Shown here one piece after another: positions 33,751 through 44,884 of a stretch of 64,000 nucleotides of DNA (position 1 is the first letter of the stretch; each line of letters starts with the position of its first letter). The notes under the pieces were generated by a model. That model was not told the origin of the DNA. It made no database searches and saw only the letters and a list, made by a program, of their open reading frames with translations. Source of the DNA: Seminavis robusta (taxonomy: Eukaryota > Bacillariophyta > Bacillariophyceae > Naviculales > Naviculaceae); NCBI GenBank assembly GCA_903772945.1, contig CAICTM010000381.1:1-64000 (forward strand). Direction: 5' to 3'. The position numbers and the translations under genes were made by a program.

Positions 33751-34023
33751 GGTGTTTCGTCATTTGCTCAAAAGATGAGACCAGGCTACTGTACCCGTAC
33801 CGGTACCTGGTACCATGCAGGTAGTCTACGGGTACTGGTACGTACCGTTCTGTATGGTAGCGGGCGAGCTTTCCAAAATGCCGCCAACTGTTTCAAACCT
33901 TATCCCCAATCTCTTGATTTACTGTAGCTCTGCTGAGTTATGGCACGATCCAAGGCTGGCCGATCATGCTAGCGAAAGATCTTGTCTCGCAAACTAGCAA
34001 ACTCTATCAATAAACAATCGACC

Positions 34024-34828
34024 ATGGCCTCTTCCAATCCACCTGCAGCAGCGGCCGCTGCTTCCCCACAATGCGACGAAAGCCTGGCACGCAAATGGGC
34101 CGCCTTGGAGCAGTTGACTCAAGTGTATGGTTTTGAGGCAGGCGCTGCCAAGCAAGCCATTGAAGTGTGCGGTCCAGACGTGGAAGCCGCTTGCGCCTTT
34201 ATTCTGGACTCTGGTTTGGGCCAGGATCAGGGTGGTCCGGTGGTACCCATTGACAATTGTCCTCATTTGCAAGATCACGTGAAAATTTCGGCTTCTGGAG
34301 TGGATGATTCCTTTTCGCCTTCCTCGACTTGTTGCTCGTACACAACAACAGCAGAGTCCACTACTGGAGGGGCAACCGGCAAAGCCAAAGCCGATGTGGA
34401 CGATACTGGAATGTGCCCTTCCAAAGAAAATTGGTTTTGTTTGGAATGTGGGGTGCTGCGTTGCTCTCGATATGTGAATGGCCATGGGTTGATGCATTGG
34501 GAGGAAACCAAAAAGAGCAATGCTGATAGTCCAGCCGTTGGCCACTGTGTGGCACTCAGCCTCTCGGATCTTTCTGTACGTCATGATGTGTTCAATTGCT
34601 TGCTTTCACTGACATATCTTATGCCACTAGCTAGCATGTAGAGCAACTCACCCTCTTGTTTCTCTGCTTTTCCTGTTATTTCAATGTGAAAAGGTTTGGT
34701 GCTATCACTGTGGAGCTTACGTGACCCATCCATCTCTGAATCCCATCCTCAAGAGAATGGAAGAGCTGAAATTCATGCATCTCGACACAAAGAAACCTGC
34801 TGCAGCACTTCCAACAGCAAGTGAGTGA
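34024..34828 (+). CDS. UBA plus ZnF-UBP ubiquitin-binding protein
   Basis: Two exons (34024-34575, 34694-34828) joined in phase 0 over a 118-bp intron give 228 residues. I chose the ATG at 34024 (MASSNPPAAAAA). A UBA-like helix bundle lies at about residues 22-63 (LEQLTQVYGFEAGAAKQAIEVCG, AACAFIL). A ZnF-UBP domain follows: NCPHL, CC, WFCLECGVLRCSRYVNGHGLMHWE, GHCVALSLSDLS and, across the splice, VWCYHCGAYV. ZnF-UBP binds the free C-terminus of ubiquitin, as in HDAC6, USP3 and BRAP. No protease or deacetylase domain is attached, so this is probably a small ubiquitin adaptor. Confidence 0.8.
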
Positions 34829-35065
34829 GTAAGTTTTTGACAGAATTGCGGTGTCCATAGACAGACTGGAAACAACCCATCTCTTCCTAAAGGCATACAG
34901 ATCTATTGAATAAGGCATCGAACCACTCGACACGGGTAAAAAGACCAGCTATATTATATAGCAACTGTAGACTACATCGTACTTTCCAGTTCTACAGAGA
35001 CCTTTTCACTTGTAGCGATGTCAAATACTACTATCAGCAAGCTTGTACTGTCGATAATTACATTC

Positions 35066-36184
35066 TCAAAACGAATCAGAGGGCCAGACCAGATGCGGAA
35101 TCTTTTTGCAGATTTCCGGCATGCCTTCTTTGGCCGCTTCGGAAAGAGGACAAATGGGTCGATACATCCATCCCAAATCGTTCTCTTCTTTGATGGACGA
35201 TACATCCACAAAGTCCATCTCGCCTAGATCATTTAGAACAAAGGTTGGCAAATGCAGTGCAATCGGTTCCTTTGGAGGACAGCCATCTGGTTGTTGTTGT
35301 TGTTGCATTGCTTGACCCAATAAAGCACCAAAGCAATCAGAAGCACTCTGCTTGTTGTCACTGTCACGGTCCCAACCAAATTCTCGTACTTGGTAGCGAT
35401 TGTCCCCTCGCGGTCGAATAGAGAGCCATGCCACTACTTGTTGGTTGTTGTTGGTCGTCATGACCCACAGACTGTTGCCTAATTCTTGGCTGAGATACTC
35501 GTTCCAGTATTGTTCGCTGCGAATAATGGTACCCGCCAATCGAGATTCGGAAAAGGCTCGATGGAGCTTGATAAGTTGCGGAGTGTCGGATGGAAATTGT
35601 GCCAGACGAATGGTGGTATGGCTGCTGGTACTAGTAGTAGATTGTGTTGTGGTTGTTGTGGCTGTGGTTGATACTAGTTTGACAGGATCCACCGTGACCA
35701 ACGACCATGGGGAAGTGGTACAGGAATATCCACTGGATTCGTAGACAGGAAAAAAGTCGGGAGCTGCATGGAGCAGTGACAATTCCATTTTGTATTCCGT
35801 CATGATTTGAATGGCATCTTGCAAGAGCAGCTTGGACAAACCCCTTCGTCGATGCGCTGGATCCGTGCAGACTTCTCCAATGCCTCCGGCTAACGCCGTA
35901 CTACTGTCGCTGCCCAGAGAAATGGTTCGTTGAAAGACGCGACACGATGCCACGATGTTCTCGTCGCATATCATGACTCGAATCAATGCCGCTGAACGCT
36001 GTGGATCGTTGTGGTAGTGACGGGCAAAATACGAGGGCGGAGGTGGATTGGCCTTGTAGGAAAAGACCGAGGCACAAAAGGCAGCCCAACGGTCCACTTC
36101 CTCGTCTTGTAATCCACGCATCACATACTCCACCTGTGTGCCTTCCTTGGTGGTCACCGTGATGGTCTGTTGGGGTGGCGACAT
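35066..36184 (-). CDS. GNAT-family N-acetyltransferase
   Basis: A single 372-codon exon starting MSPPQQTITVTTKEG at 36184. The acetyl-CoA loop is seen as GGIGEVCTDPAHRRRGLSKLLLQDAI (motif A, RRGLSK). ELSLLHAAPDFFPVYESSGY supplies the motif B region. A second half (about residues 195-330: LIKLHRAFSESRLAGTIIRSEQYW, QVVAWLSI) resembles the second GNAT-like lobe of Eis-type enzymes. The substrate is unknown. A poly-Thr/Ser linker and poly-Q tract are low-complexity insertions. Confidence 0.75.
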   Translation of the reverse strand: MSPPQQTITVTTKEGTQVEYVMRGLQDEEVDRWAAFCASVFSYKANPPPPSYFARHYHNDPQRSAALIRVMICDENIVASCRVFQRTISLGSDSSTALAGGIGEVCTDPAHRRRGLSKLLLQDAIQIMTEYKMELSLLHAAPDFFPVYESSGYSCTTSPWSLVTVDPVKLVSTTATTTTTQSTTSTSSHTTIRLAQFPSDTPQLIKLHRAFSESRLAGTIIRSEQYWNEYLSQELGNSLWVMTTNNNQQVVAWLSIRPRGDNRYQVREFGWDRDSDNKQSASDCFGALLGQAMQQQQQPDGCPPKEPIALHLPTFVLNDLGEMDFVDVSSIKEENDLGWMYRPICPLSEAAKEGMPEICKKIPHLVWPSDSF

Positions 36185-36421
36185 GGTAAACTAATTATAG
36201 AAAGGAACTGTTGGTCAATGCAAAGAAAGAAAGGAAGCTGTGACTCTCTTGATGGCTTTGGTCAAAAGCAACTGGTTGTGCCAATGGCTGGTTCAAGTAG
36301 TGTAGAAAGACACTCCTTTTATTAGTCTCTCTGAAGTCAACTAAATCAAATATCGTACGGTTGTGGACTCAATGGCTGAGTTTGCCGCTGCAATAAGCTG
36401 CAAACGACCGACACCATGCTA

Positions 36422-36896
36422 CCTGGGTTACTCGGCATTTTGTCTGTTTTTAAGTTTGGGAAATTGCCTGTTTTTAAGTTTGGGAAAATGTTTTGGGGAT
36501 TAAGTGTAAATGTCTACACACAGTTAGTAGACATAAGTAGACAAAGTAGACATTGTGCGACATTAAGAGACATTAGTAGACAAAGTGATACATTGGTAGA
36601 CATTGGTAGACAAAGTGAGACATTGTGAGACATTGTGAGACATTGGTAGACAAAGTGAGACATTTTTGTACTGTTTTACTGTACTGTGTAGACAAAGTGA
36701 GACATTGGTAGACATTAGTAGACATTGTGAGACATTGTGAGACATTGGTAGACATTGTGAGACATTGTGAGACATTGTGAGACATCCGTAGACATTGTGA
36801 GACATAAGCCACTTTTACAAAGGAGCATAGAACATTTAGGCAACTCTGTAATCAGATACAATAGCCTTAAATAGACAAAATGCCGAGTAACCCTGG
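36422..36896. mobile_element. Tc1/mariner-type MITE filled with a minisatellite
   Basis: Terminal inverted repeats of 24 bp, CCTGGGTTACTCGGCATTTT at the left end and its complement at the right (36422-36445 and 36873-36896), differ at one base and are flanked by TA on both sides (36420-36421 and 36897-36898). The flanks extend symmetrically to GCTA/TAGC. The 475-bp interior has no ORF of interest; it is a tandem array of GACATTGTGA- and GACATTGGTA-type units. The element is non-autonomous. TA target use fits Tc1/mariner-like elements. Confidence 0.75.
36520..36806. repeat. GACATTGTGA / GACATTGGTA / GACAAAGTGA minisatellite
   Basis: About 25 imperfect 10-bp units, each beginning GACA and alternating TTGTGA, TTGGTA, TTAGTA, AAGTGA and AAGTAG endings. 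One unrelated 25-bp spacer (TTTTTGTACTGTTTTACTG area, about 36663-36690) interrupts it. The array lies inside the TA-flanked MITE. Chance ORFs of Val/Ser/Gln/Cys-repeat type run through it on the minus strand and should not be called genes. Confidence 0.85.
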
Positions 36897-37125
36897 TAGC
36901 GTGGTGGATCTTTGGGCCAAAGAATCTATTCGATTTGAGTCGATTTGAGACAATTCGAATGATTTCGATTTTTCGGGTTCTTGCGAGCCAATGACAAGAG
37001 GAGGCCGTGCCAACGACGACCAACGACGCCATCACAAAATCAAAGAGGCAAGCGGCTGGAGCAAAGGAAGAAGAAGAGCGTATCATTATTATTAGACTAT
37101 CAAGAGACAAACAAATAAGACGACC

Positions 37126-38582
37126 ATGGCAGCGGGACGCACGAACAAACACAAGTCACAAGACGAAACAACCAAAGTAGCCTCATCAAAGGGCACCACC
37201 ACCGATGATCCATCGAATGTCCAAAAGCCAAGCAATCCATCCAAAGGAGCGACCGCCCTGGCGGAAGAGCACCTTCCTCCTCTGTCATTGGTATTTTGTG
37301 TCTTTTTCCTTTCGGGGCCTTTGTTCGTCCTTGGCCTAAGAGATTTCCTCGCGACTGGAAGAGTCCTTGTCGGTCCTCTCGGTGATGATGCCTTTCAGGT
37401 AACTACTTAGTTCAGTTGTTCGCCTGCCGCTAACTGCTCGCTCTCTGGGATGTCTCACTCATCAACCTCTTCTTATTGTTTTTGGTGTGGCACTATTGTT
37501 ATTCGCTTACGCCGTCTGAACCCCGACCTACTTCAATTGAATCGATCCAACACAGCAATTCACAGACTCCAACTTCTTCTTTGATAGTGCCGACTGGAAG
37601 TCGTCACAGGGTGGATTGAGTGCCATTCAAGCGATCACCACCGATGCCAACAATATGGGAGGTCTCTTTGTGCGAAAATTGGGGGGAGCCGCGGGCGCCA
37701 TTGTCCACTTGCAGAAACTACTTCCGCTCCTCTTTCATCCGGAGGGTGCCCAGTGGATGGCAGGCCATTTTAAACCCTTGTATGGGATGGCGTTGGCGGC
37801 CAATTTGGCACTGGCTACCTTTTACGGCATGTACTTGCCGGACCTGAAGGATTCCAGGGCAGACCAATTTCCCAAAATCATCATGGGACTCCTGGTTGTG
37901 GAATCCTTGGTCCTTCTCTATCATCTACTACTAGCCACTACTCCCAAACAACAAACCAGACTGCCGGCCATTGCCATGCCAGAAGGAAAGACTCCGCAGT
38001 CAGTGGCCAGTAGAATTGTGGCCCGAACGGTAGCGGTGGTGACATCCGTCATTACGTTGATTGCTGGAAGAGAGTTGTTCTTCCCAGGAACGATTTTGGA
38101 GTTTATCCCACGTGATGATATCTACTTGGAATGGACCAATGCCCTCCTACACTCCCCTCCAGCGGGGTCGGTGGAATTAGAGGAACAAGGCCTCGAAGCT
38201 GCTTTGTATATTGGAGACAAGTTTGTCTCGCAACTCATGGCACTCAATCTACTCATTCTATGTGGTTACAAGTTTCTTACGGCCTTTTTCATCCAATTTG
38301 GTAGTGATGGAAGTGGCCAAGTCAAATGCAAAATGATTTGGAAGGCACAGTGTATTGGAGACATGATGCTGGTGCTCATGATGCGTCTCTTCTCGTCGGC
38401 GGCCCTTTCGGCGAGCCTGGACTTTCGTTGGCACTTGATGCTCGTGGCATACGAAGGCTTTATTCTGGGTAAGTGCTTTGTGTTGTACTGTGTTTCTTGT
38501 TGTTGCCATATTTATTGGTGCCTCGCTCATCTCTGTGAAATTCAATCCTTGTCTTCCGAAAGGATTATACGCATGGTTCTAG
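37126..38582 (+). CDS. Multi-pass membrane protein, unknown
   Basis: Three exons (37126-37398, 37556-38468, 38563-38582) with GT-AG introns in phases 0 and 1 give 401 residues ending EGFILGLYAWF. The third exon is only 20 nt. The N-terminus is hydrophilic, then come membrane segments: LSLVFCVFFLSGPLFVLGL, ALAANLALATFYGMYL, IIMGLLVVESLVLLYHLLLA, TVAVVTSVITLIAG, LMALNLLILCGYKFLTAFF and MMLVLMMRLFSSAALSASL. The region QFTDSNFFFDSADWKSSQGGLSAIQ is soluble. I do not recognise the family. The ATG at 37126 follows a clean CCATGG context and has no upstream in-frame alternative that I can see. Confidence 0.7.
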
Positions 38583-39321
38583 GTGGAAATGGGAAACGCT
38601 ACATTTCACATACTAGTACATCTGTAGAGACAAGCGAGCACTCAAAATTAATGAAAGCTTTTAGCAGTATTATTGACGTGTCTAAACCATCAGCCAATCA
38701 ACTATAGAATATTATCGTACTAGCTAGTCTACATGCAAAGCTGTGGGACTTAGCCCGTCTGAGAATGAAAGAGGGAGGTGGTACTGGAGCACATCTATGT
38801 GAGCAGACGGTCTTCAGAACCACTGAGCGTACTGGTAGCCGCGACAATACCGGTGCAGTGCCATACCAGCAGATCAGCAACTAAAAAGTCAAGGACTGGT
38901 TTTATTGTGCAAAATTTTATGATTCTAAAGGAGTCTTCCTCAACTCCCAGCCACCGCCTCAGCCGTCCGCACTCCCGATGACATGGGCAGTTCACTAGGA
39001 CTATTTAGGGACGACTAAATACACATGTGTGTGCAGTGTCGAAACGATAGTGCTAGAGTTGGGAAACGGTGCTATCTAGTGCACCAATCCAAAACCGTTG
39101 GAAGGTGCAATCTGGTGCACCTAGCCAAAACCGTTGGAAACCAACATTGAACTGAGTAGCCAATGTCCAGCTGACGAAGCAGCGTGTCGCAGACACAGCT
39201 GCCGGAAGCCCCATGTCAACTGAGTCAGCTGACGGCTGGAGTGGGAGAAACCACCTACTCTAGAGGTGTAAACCCACGGAGGCAAAGCTTTGCAAACGAA
39301 AAGGAGTGATGCAAAGTTATT
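38583..39321. other. Intergenic region with a short tandem duplication
   Basis: No supported gene. At about 39058-39145 a unit ending in CCAAAACCGTTGGAA occurs twice with 80-90 percent identity (GTGCTATCTAGTGCACC and GTGCAATCTGGTGCACC variants), each holding a GGTGCACC/CAACGG partial palindrome. It lies downstream of the tyrosine recombinase ORF and could be part of that element's end. Confidence 0.4.
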
Positions 39322-40230
39322 TTAAACCACCGCAATGGCAGTGGGAGCATAATGGCCAGCAAACGACATGATGTCGGGCATAGAATCGCCAGGACCAAAG
39401 TTCTTTTGGCGCAAAATATCAGCGTGGCGTCGAGCCAAACCCAAAGTATTTCGCAAATAGTCCATAAAGGCATTGGACTTCCAACGCAACAGCCATTGGA
39501 TTTGAACGTCGTTATAGCCGGCTTCGAAAAGAAGCACGCAAGCTCCGACCCGGAGAGAGTGGGAGCTCCAACGTCGAAGCTTTGTCTTATCTTTGCTCGG
39601 GGAAAACCCAAACTGAGATGCAGCAATGGCACGCATAGACGTAAGGATGACCTGGGGATGAACCGAGTGGACATGTCCGTATCGATTGTAGACAAACACC
39701 GACAAAGGGGTTGTCACATCCTGGAGGCTTCGAAGGCGGACAAAGCGCCGGAAAATTCGAAACATTGCACAGACCATACATAAGTGGGGGTACCCGAACA
39801 GAGCAACAAAGAGTCGCCACTGCCCATTCTCTCCATTCTTCTGCTGGCGGAAACAAAGCCAGAGTTCTGCCACCATGGACACATCAATGGGATTGTCAGC
39901 AGTGCCAAGGATAGCAGCACCTGCCAAGATACGGCCATCATGAAGCTTTACCTGGACATCACCCAAGCAGACTGTGTAGAGATCACCGTAGATGTTCCGA
40001 TAGGGGAAATCAGGATCAATATGGGTGGATTCGGGCTGGGCCCATTCAACCTTTCGGAGTCCAGCGCGAAGGGCAACAACATACCAATCGGCCAAGACTT
40101 CGTCAATATGATCAGACCATGGGGCTACCTTGGCACGCGCAATTGCATCGTACAACATTGGTAGCGTGAAGGCTTCGCGCCGCTGGATGGCATTCTCATA
40201 CTTGTCAATGTTATCATAGATCGATTTCAA
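39322..40230 (-). CDS. Tyrosine recombinase ORF
   Basis: A 302-codon ORF with the catalytic pattern of tyrosine recombinases: an Arg box (YVVALRAGLRKVEWAQ), the HxxR box in SSHSLRVGACVLLFEAGYND, W in IQWLLRWKS, and the nucleophile region FMDYLRNTLGLARRHADIL. The C-terminal catalytic domain appears whole. Only the very N-terminal SAM-like part could be missing. No reverse transcriptase or other partner is visible, so a Crypton-like origin is one option, but the family is not settled. Its 5' side is 84 bp from the left end of the 4.38-kb Harbinger-like element. Confidence 0.7.
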   Translation of the reverse strand: MKSIYDNIDKYENAIQRREAFTLPMLYDAIARAKVAPWSDHIDEVLADWYVVALRAGLRKVEWAQPESTHIDPDFPYRNIYGDLYTVCLGDVQVKLHDGRILAGAAILGTADNPIDVSMVAELWLCFRQQKNGENGQWRLFVALFGYPHLCMVCAMFRIFRRFVRLRSLQDVTTPLSVFVYNRYGHVHSVHPQVILTSMRAIAASQFGFSPSKDKTKLRRWSSHSLRVGACVLLFEAGYNDVQIQWLLRWKSNAFMDYLRNTLGLARRHADILRQKNFGPGDSMPDIMSFAGHYAPTAIAVV

Positions 40231-40579
40231 AATTTAATGTGGACCCATGGAATCCGAGAAATGAGAATCTTTGTGGCTACTAGCTAGCTGGCAATGTGGC
40301 TGGATTGGCTACTGGAGGGGCTCCGGTGACGTCAGGTTTGGCGAGTATGCCTGGAATAATGAGTCCCGTAAACGGCTAGGCCATCGTTTACTCGCGTTAA
40401 CCCGCGCACTAACCCTCAAAAACCCGTGCTAATGTACGTCTAACCCGCGATAACCCGCACCCTCTCGCATTGACCCGCGATACCCGCATACACCCACAGC
40501 CAAATTTTTACTACAATGAGTTGAAGATGGGATTTCAGCCGCCCGCAACCTATTGCTACTATGCTATTAACGCTATTAA

Positions 40580-41206
40580 CTATGGCATATCGTTGTTGTA
40601 GGGTCCAATGATGCCCTTGCGACTGATCTCAGGGCGGTTTTTGACCTGGGTCTGATCCTTTTTGGCTGCCTTCGATGCAGCTTGCATTGGGTTCACACCG
40701 TACGGTTTGGTTGCTTCCCTCTTTTGATCGATGCGCTTGGTAAACCTTCGAAGTGTGAACCCCGAATCTTTGTAGATGTCCCTCAATTCGAAGAGTTCCT
40801 TGGGTCTCATTTCGTCATGAAGACCATCAACCATATCTTTGTCGAGTTGTTTGTCGGCTTGACTGTCACGCCACAAGGGCTTTCCCGTCGGACCGTGGGT
40901 TTGCTGAGGGAATTTCTGCCGGAACTCCAACAAGCACTCTCTATCCTTCTTGGCTGCCCAATGCAACCTCTTTACAGCACGCTGAAGCCGTTCAATGCGT
41001 GTTCGGTAGCGCTCTTCATCGAATGGAAAATCTTTGAATTCATCGCGACCCTCATACAATTCTTGATAGAGCTTTGGGATGTCTTTGATTTTCTGATCAC
41101 ATGGTACAATTCCGTCCATGAGATCCTGTACAATGAGGCGCTTAGCAGCGCTGTTGATCCATGTTGCATCATTGAGAGTGGCAGGTGGTCTCGGTTTACT
41201 CGCCAT
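40580..41206 (-). CDS. Transposon-borne unknown protein (charged, helical)
   Basis: The chosen ATG at 41206 gives MASKPRPPATLNDATWINSA; the frame is open another 26 codons upstream. About 208 residues of highly charged, mostly helical sequence (RIERLQRAVKRLHWAAKKDRE, DKDMVDGLHDEMRPKELFEL, FTLRRFTKRIDQKREATKPYG). The basic C-terminal half may bind nucleic acid. I do not recognise the family. It lies wholly between the TIRs, so it travels with the element. Confidence 0.6.
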   Translation of the reverse strand: MASKPRPPATLNDATWINSAAKRLIVQDLMDGIVPCDQKIKDIPKLYQELYEGRDEFKDFPFDEERYRTRIERLQRAVKRLHWAAKKDRECLLEFRQKFPQQTHGPTGKPLWRDSQADKQLDKDMVDGLHDEMRPKELFELRDIYKDSGFTLRRFTKRIDQKREATKPYGVNPMQAASKAAKKDQTQVKNRPEISRKGIIGPYNNDMP

Positions 41207-41475
41207 GGTGAGGACGCACCTACTGTATGACTCTTCAAGACGACAATCAACCTCCACAACAACAATTGATTCAAGAGTGCTCAAGAAGGCAGCCAGACTT
41301 TGGCGGTTGAAGCCTTTGTCTAGATCTTTTGCACTCGTTGATGAACGCTTTGATCACACTTAGCAAGGTGGATTGGCTGACTCAAGCTTTTGTGTGAAGA
41401 CAACTGAATTTCGGAATTGATTTGAATCCATGAAAATATGCACAAAGATCCACTCTCTCACAATCTTGCCACAAT

Positions 41476-43427
41476 AATGGATCGAGAGCTTCGAGACGAA
41501 GATTACCAACTCGATCTTGACGACGAAGAGTTTGGAGACACAATCAATCCATTTTCAAGCAAAAAGCGACCGGTAAGTTGAGATCGAGTTGGTATTCTAA
41601 CATGGCTCGACGCAAGTTCAAAGGTTGTCACTGTGTCCGAGCATGTGATTCAAACCTTCCAAGGCAATCGGTGGATCTTCAAACAAAACTATTCCTCATG
41701 GGTCACGTCTTCAATGCTGGAGGGCCCCAAGTGTCAAGTCGAGAATCCCGCTGGTTGCTCAACCTTTGTGACGCCTATTCTGATCAACTTGGATGTGATG
41801 AATCATTCAAGCGAGAGCGGGTTACGAACTTGATGGATCGATGGAAACGTAGCAAGGACTCCTTCTTAGAGACTCGACAAAACCTGCTTATCAATGCCGA
41901 CAAGTGCAACACCGAAATGCCAGCTCTAACACCCGCTCAATTCTCTCCTACTTCTTCTTCTTCTCCACAACAACAACACTTTCTTCCTTGGGAAGCACAG
42001 TCTTGTGACACTGCCGACTGCTCCACTGCTACTTGTCCACCAGCAGACAAAAAGAAGAAGGTTAGCAAAGACCACCACAGCCAGCCAAGAAGAAGTCAGC
42101 AGCCAGCAAGAAAGCATCGGCACCAGCAATCACATCCACGCCCACAATTAAGAGACAAACAACAACAAGCAAGATGGCAGCCAATATCGGAAGTCCTCTA
42201 CGTTTGACGAACCGTGGTGGTGATAGGCGTGATCATGTGGAGAAATACGCCGCTGATTTCGACAATGAGGATCAGCACGGAGAGTATCTTGTCAGCATGG
42301 TGACCGATGAGAAGATAGGCAAGAAACAAGCCCATTGTATCATGATTGCTCGACCCAACACGAAACCTTCCGAGCTGAAGCTGCTTAAAGCAAAGATTGA
42401 AGGCAAGGAAATCCACTTGACAGGGCCGCCCAAGAGCAAGAGCTACCTTGAAAAGTCTTCCGACTGGTTGGATATCCTCAAAAAGAACAAGGCGGCATTC
42501 AAAGGAGAAAGGCTGCATGCTAGCCTTACCAAGCTTGTCACTAAGCAGAAACGTTCGGTCCGCCCCAAGAAGACTATTATCGATCTCTCCTCTCAAGACT
42601 TTGAAGTTTCCAATGAATACTTCTCCCCAGGCTGTGAGGATGGAGCCTCAAAATGATTCCACTGCCTTACTCATATGAGACTGTCATTGATGCCAAGAAC
42701 AACAAGAAGAGCACTGTCACGGAGCTCTTTGTCATTTGGCGCGCCTATATAGTCGATTCTTTGGAAGACGCGGAAGAGGATGCTCCCGAGGAAGACGCCT
42801 ATGAGGTCATGTTGAAATTGATGAACGGTGCGACCATCACTGCTTAGAAGAATGTGCATCATCTTGGTTGACCCAGTAATGTACTAAGCTGTTTGTTTAA
42901 TGTATTTGTTCTTCTTAGATACAACTGTCGTTCCAGCTCCTAGCGCTGATGGCGACAAAATGGAAGTAGAAATAGAAGGTGCCGGAGGAACTGCAGCGGA
43001 CATTGAAGCGCAACTCTGCAACAAAGATGCGAGTGGCAATGGAGAGAACGATCCAGAGGATGAGGAAGACAAAGAAGAAGAAGATCTTGTTGATCCTTTG
43101 TATTACGAAAGCGAAGAGTACTATCGTGAGCTTCAGCAAAAGGCTCGCGAACGTCTTGCTGAGGAAATCCTTCTCGAGTACTACAACGACATTGAGGCCC
43201 GTGGAGAGGATACATCTTTCATTGAGCTTCAGCTCCTACATCTGGACCAATACGTCCAAGAGCAGAAAGAGGAGCTTGACAAAATCCTGGCTACGCAAGA
43301 GACCGGTATTATAAGCAAAGGCAGCACCGGTAAGAAGAAGCGTGATATCAATCAAACTGAAGAAAACAATGATGAAGAAGAACTCGATGATGCAGACACT
43401 GCCGAGCCTGCTCCCAAGAGAAAGTAA
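41476..43427 (+). CDS. Transposon-borne multi-exon protein, possible DNA-binding partner
   Basis: Probable exons: 41476-41572 (MDRELRDEDYQLDLDDEEFGD, donor GTAAGT), then a part with SSRESRWLLNLCDAYSDQLG, RVTNLMDRWKRSKDSFLETR (trihelix/Myb-like spacing of Trp), Pro/Ser/Gln- and Lys-rich linkers, a basic domain (about 42174-42656), and an acidic coiled C-terminus (YYESEEYYRELQQKARERLAEEIL) ending PAPKRK at 43427. The reading frame changes more than once, and I could not resolve every junction. PIF/Harbinger elements carry a Myb-like second protein that moves the transposase to the nucleus and DNA; this is the best candidate here. Confidence 0.55.
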
Positions 43428-43511
43428 CTAGAGACAGACAAATGTCAGGATGTAGACCCATTAAAGATACTAGTAGCAGTTCAGTGACCAAACTTTTCTA
43501 TTATGCATTAT

Positions 43512-44431
43512 CTAGACTGTATCGAGTGGCTCACCGGCGTCTGAGGTATCTTCGATTGCGTATTGTAGCTGCACCACGACAGCTTTGAAACACTTTGGAT
43601 GCTTATCAATTCCATGGGTAAACTTCTGTTTAAAACACTTGTACGAAGTGATACGCGAGTTGAAACACTCTTGCCGGGCTCTTACAATAGCTTTGAATTT
43701 GGCAACTTCATCATCGTCAAGACAATTTTTGACTGCAAAGACTTCCTTCTCATGATCGCTTTTGCCTGTATATCCAGAATCGGCAATAACACGGCAACCG
43801 GCAGGAATCATTCCAATAAATTCCTTTCGCATGGCAGTAATGTCATGGGTGCTTCCAGGATCTGCTCGAGAGTAAAGAACTCGGTTTGTCCAAGTAGCAA
43901 GAGCTACTTGATAATTCAAACCGGCGATGTTGTACTTGTAGCAAAAATTCTTCCTGTTGCGTCGTACATTATCATCTCTTGGCTCGTTCGTAGGTTTCTG
44001 AGTGCCATCTACAGAAGCTCCCATCATTACTGGCCACACTGCTGGACATTTGATTTTCCATTCGTATAACTCCACGAGAGCATCGATAAACATCCAAGTA
44101 AATTGTTGCATTTTATCTTCATGCATGTATTTGTGAAAGCGGGCATTTCGAACGTCATTTGTCTCATAACATCGGAGGAAATTGCAGGCCACCAACAAGC
44201 CCACAAATAGTCCTCATCTTCAGCTTCATCCCGTGTCATCACTCCAGATATCTGGAGGTCTCTCCACACTCGTGCAATGTGACGAGGGTGACGCCCAAAA
44301 TGAGCCTTGAAGACGCGAATGTTGGTTGATTCATACCTCCTCTGCTGAACTTCCACAGCAATGTTGCACATCGTTAGCCCCTTCCGAAGAATAATAAGAG
44401 GGTGGATGAGGAGAGGACCATTGTCGGCCAT
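43512..44431 (-). CDS. DDE transposase, PIF/Harbinger type
   Basis: I chose ATG at 44431 (MADNGPLLIHPLIILRKGL). An N-terminal helical part (VFKAHFGRHPRHIARVWRDL) leads into the catalytic domain with Asp in GASVDGTQKPTNEP, Asp in CRVIADSGYTGK and Glu in RARQECFNSRITSYKCFKQKF. The frame shifts by one base near 44205 (EDEDYL to VGLLVACNFLRCYE), so the copy is frame-interrupted unless this is a sequencing error. The arrangement of YKYNIAGLNYQVALATW and DPGSTHDI matches the DDE_Tnp_4 group. Confidence 0.8.
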
Positions 44432-44884
44432 CGTGATCAGCTTCACACAGCCAACCAACAAGTAAGTGCTTGACAGTGTAAGTTAATACGAGTGGTTGAG
44501 TGGGAATGAACTGTGATCGACTAAACTCGCCTTCACCCGCACAACCCGCACAAACCCTCGAAGACCCGTTGCAGACTCGCATTGACCCGCACGCGGGTCC
44601 AAACAACGGGTTTTCGGGGGTTGATGATGGCTCGCTGAAAAGTGGCCTTTTGGTCTCTGTGGGGTACCGAGAGTGACGTCACCGGAGCCCCTCCTGACCG
44701 ACTGACTGATCCCCTGAAAACCCTAACTCTATATACGGTGACGTACCAGTCCAGGCAGGAGCAAGTGTGCTACCACATTGCTGAGCTCGGAGTCATGGCG
44801 ATAGTTGACCTTACCACTTTCTGCCCAAAATGCGCTTCTTAGATGTGGTTATTTATGCCAGTACCTCAGTCACAAGAAAAGAGC

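Larger units (their letters stand above)
40315..44693. mobile_element. Harbinger-like DNA transposon, 4,379 bp, perfect 20-bp TIRs
   Basis: The ends are GAGGGGCTCCGGTGACGTCA (40315-40334) and its exact complement (44674-44693), flanked by CTG on both sides (40312-40314 and 44694-44696), a 3-bp target duplication as in PIF/Harbinger. Subterminal regions at both ends carry arrays of ACCCGC (about 40395-40500 and 44535-44605), in the same rather than inverted orientation. Contents: unknown protein (-), multi-exon acidic protein (+), DDE transposase (-). Perfect TIRs indicate a recent insertion. One frame change in the transposase suggests this copy is disabled or mis-assembled. Confidence 0.9.

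Noticed and set aside
36563-36812. Two minus-strand ORFs of repeated NVSQCLTMSHNVYQCL type
   Set aside because: They are readings of the 10-bp minisatellite, where every frame avoids stops because of the repeat unit; not genes.
40390-40500. ACCCGC array considered as a CRISPR-like or telomere-like repeat
   Set aside because: The units are short and irregular, lack unique spacers of constant length, and are paired with a similar array at the other transposon end.
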